DNA of 41,941 nucleotides, from contig JAYOEU010000013.1 of NCBI GenBank assembly GCA_038116915.1, forward strand, positions 1 to 41,941. The letters are read 5' to 3'. This stretch comes from JADHLJ01 sp038116915. GTDB lineage: Bacteria; Pseudomonadota; Alphaproteobacteria; Thalassobaculales; Thalassobaculaceae. The notes below the pieces were generated by a model, which worked only from the letters and a program-made list of their open reading frames with translations, was not told the DNA's origin and searched no databases. The translations under genes were made by a program, and so were the position numbers. This document shows, in pieces, positions 41,020 through 41,941 of the stretch. The stretch's first letter is position 1. Every line of letters starts with the position of its first letter.

Positions 41020-41128
41020 GGGAAGGGCGGCCCGACATCTAGGCCTGCATCCGTCGTAGCTGGTCCGACCGCGCGGCATGCTCCGGCAATGCCGCCGCGA
41101 TCTCTGATGGAATCCGATAACTTTCTGT
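41020..41128. other. Gene-free junction to the less GC-biased segment
   Basis: This stretch lies between the small membrane protein and the first gene of the 3' accessory segment. I see no tRNA, direct-repeat attachment site or terminator in it. Codon use changes on its right side. Confidence 0.4.
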
Positions 41129-41431
41129 TCAGTTAGTCGACTCGGCCGAGCGAGCCTCTTGAGACAATCGCATTTCGTGCAACCGATCCATCTCCTTGTC
41201 GAATCGGGCCCAAAGGAGGGCGCCCTCTTCACCAAGCAGTTCGGTATCGCGTTGGAAGCGGTTCTCCTCGTGCACGGCGTCTAGCGGATCACGCCAGGGG
41301 TAAGTCTCCGCCGCCTCAAGCTTGACGAGCGTCGCTTCCAGGCGCGACCGAATTTCTGCCCGCCGTGACTCTGGGAAGGTCTTGCGCTCGGCATCGTCTT
41401 GCGCAAACAAGTCTTGTTGTGCGTATCTCAT
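41129..41431 (-). CDS. Hypothetical 100-aa charged protein
   Basis: The 100-residue product is rich in Arg, Glu and Leu and looks helical (FPESRRAEIRSRLEATLVKLEAAE; LLWARFDKEMDRLHEMRLSQEA), with a central YPWRDPLDAVHEENRF. No signal peptide or known domain is visible. It is divergent from the truncated nuclease-like gene with only about 64 bases between their starts. This suggests a shared regulatory region and perhaps a shared defence-related role. Synonymous codon choice is less GC-biased than in the rest of the window. Confidence 0.6.
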   Translation of the reverse strand: MRYAQQDLFAQDDAERKTFPESRRAEIRSRLEATLVKLEAAETYPWRDPLDAVHEENRFQRDTELLGEEGALLWARFDKEMDRLHEMRLSQEARSAESTN

Positions 41432-41495
41432 ATTTGCAACCTAAGCTCTCATACATGCGGCGGCAACGGTGCAATTACCGAGCGGGAGTGGAAAC

Positions 41496-41941
41496 GTGAC
41501 AAACGGTTGGCGAGGCGAACGACTGCCCGACATCGTCAGATCCATGGCTTCCCGGCCTCGACATGAAGCGTTGCGCGGCCTTGTCACGGAGTTGCTGCGA
41601 GAAGGCTTTGGCGCCGCATTTAGCGAATTGGAACACGAACGTTATCTAGTAGACAACAGTGGCCGAATTGACGTGGCATGGGGTGCTACCGTTGTCGAGC
41701 TGAAGAGCGATCTACGCCGCGAAGAACGCGATGTCCTCGCCCGCATGCCCGACTATCTTGCCGAGGTGAGCCGAGGCAGGGCGCCCGACCGTACCACGGT
41801 CGGCCTCGCGACCGACGGTGCGACACTGCTTGCCTATACACTTGACCAGGGTGCGCTCGTGCGAATCGGACGCTATAAGGTCGAGGTTGGGGTGCGTCAG
41901 GGTTTTTTGAGACATCTGGCTGCGGTTAAAACAACTGCAAC
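41496..41941 (+). CDS. Putative restriction endonuclease/N-6 DNA methylase-type protein, N-terminal part (3' truncated)
   Basis: A GTG at 41496, preceded by GGGAG, opens a frame with no stop to the window edge (148 codons). The sequence IVRSMASRPRHEALRGLVTELLREGFG, then GRIDVAWGATVVELKSDLRREERD with a D-x(n)-E-L-K pattern, fits a PD-(D/E)XK nuclease core. It continues with MPDYLAEVSRG, TVGLATDGATLLAYTL and VRIGRYKVE. This arrangement is found at the N-terminus of some restriction-modification fusion proteins in front of a methyltransferase domain. The rest lies outside the window, so this is an inference. Codons such as CTA, GTA, AGA and AAA are common here and rare elsewhere in the window, suggesting transfer. 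Confidence 0.6.
   Translation, partial: MTNGWRGERLPDIVRSMASRPRHEALRGLVTELLREGFGAAFSELEHERYLVDNSGRIDVAWGATVVELKSDLRREERDVLARMPDYLAEVSRGRAPDRTTVGLATDGATLLAYTLDQGALVRIGRYKVEVGVRQGFLRHLAAVKTTA

Noticed and set aside
41020..41128. Possible tRNA or attachment site at the composition shift
   Set aside because: I could not fold a cloverleaf or find a direct repeat in this stretch.

Overview
The window looks like the chromosome of a GC-rich alphaproteobacterium, probably of the Rhodospirillales or a related marine/soil lineage. The strongest taxonomic signals are a CtrA-type cell-cycle response regulator beside fliI-fliJ, a PAS_5-family gene remnant, and many hydantoinase/oxoprolinase-like, family III CoA-transferase and MmgE/PrpD genes. 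I cannot name a species from sequence alone.

Layout. 1-771: 3'-truncated family III CoA-transferase on the minus strand. 1143-5954: a catabolic block with Rieske dioxygenase alpha and beta subunits, an orphan molybdenum hydroxylase large subunit and a MoaD/ThiS-like ubiquitin-fold protein, ending at a good intrinsic terminator (6015-6046). 6064-7276: YdcZ-type membrane protein and a DUF4213/DUF364 protein. 7380-10149: ctrA (minus), divergent from fliI-fliJ. 10294-14865: MFS exporter, cupin plus M24 peptidase operon, and a REC-EAL phosphodiesterase. 15037-18688: HyuA-HyuB pair. 18831-19415: PAS_5 gene broken by one in-frame amber codon. 19412-22056: ketopantoate-reductase-like gene divergent from a fused acyl-CoA:acetate CoA-transferase.

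22264-28976 is the most coherent accessory unit: five genes (isocitrate-lyase/PEP-mutase family enzyme, HyuB, HyuA, isochorismatase-fold hydrolase lacking the usual Cys, FAD dehydrogenase), each overlapping the next by 4 bases. An MFS carrier, an amidase and a mandelate-racemase-family enolase follow. Together they suggest uptake and stepwise opening and oxidation of a cyclic amide, imide or hydantoin-like compound yielding a central C3/C4 acid; the substrate is not determined. 33395-40296 holds a lipoprotein with Sel1-like repeats, an atypical shikimate-dehydrogenase-like enzyme, an EamA transporter, a small exported protein, an MmgE/PrpD protein and a SnoaL-flavin monooxygenase fusion.

After about 41.1 kb codon use becomes visibly less GC-biased. 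A 100-aa unknown gene lies divergent from a 3'-truncated gene with a PD-(D/E)XK-like N-terminus, probably the edge of a restriction-modification or other defence island.

Intergenic structure is notable. Three copies of a roughly 110-125 base element built from two inverted REP-like hairpins (core GCCCTG-N8-CAGGGC) lie at 2524-2647, 30522-30643 and 38318-38455. An 18-bp tandem repeat abuts the first copy, and an unrelated inverted-repeat element with perfect 23-bp arms lies at 891-1035.
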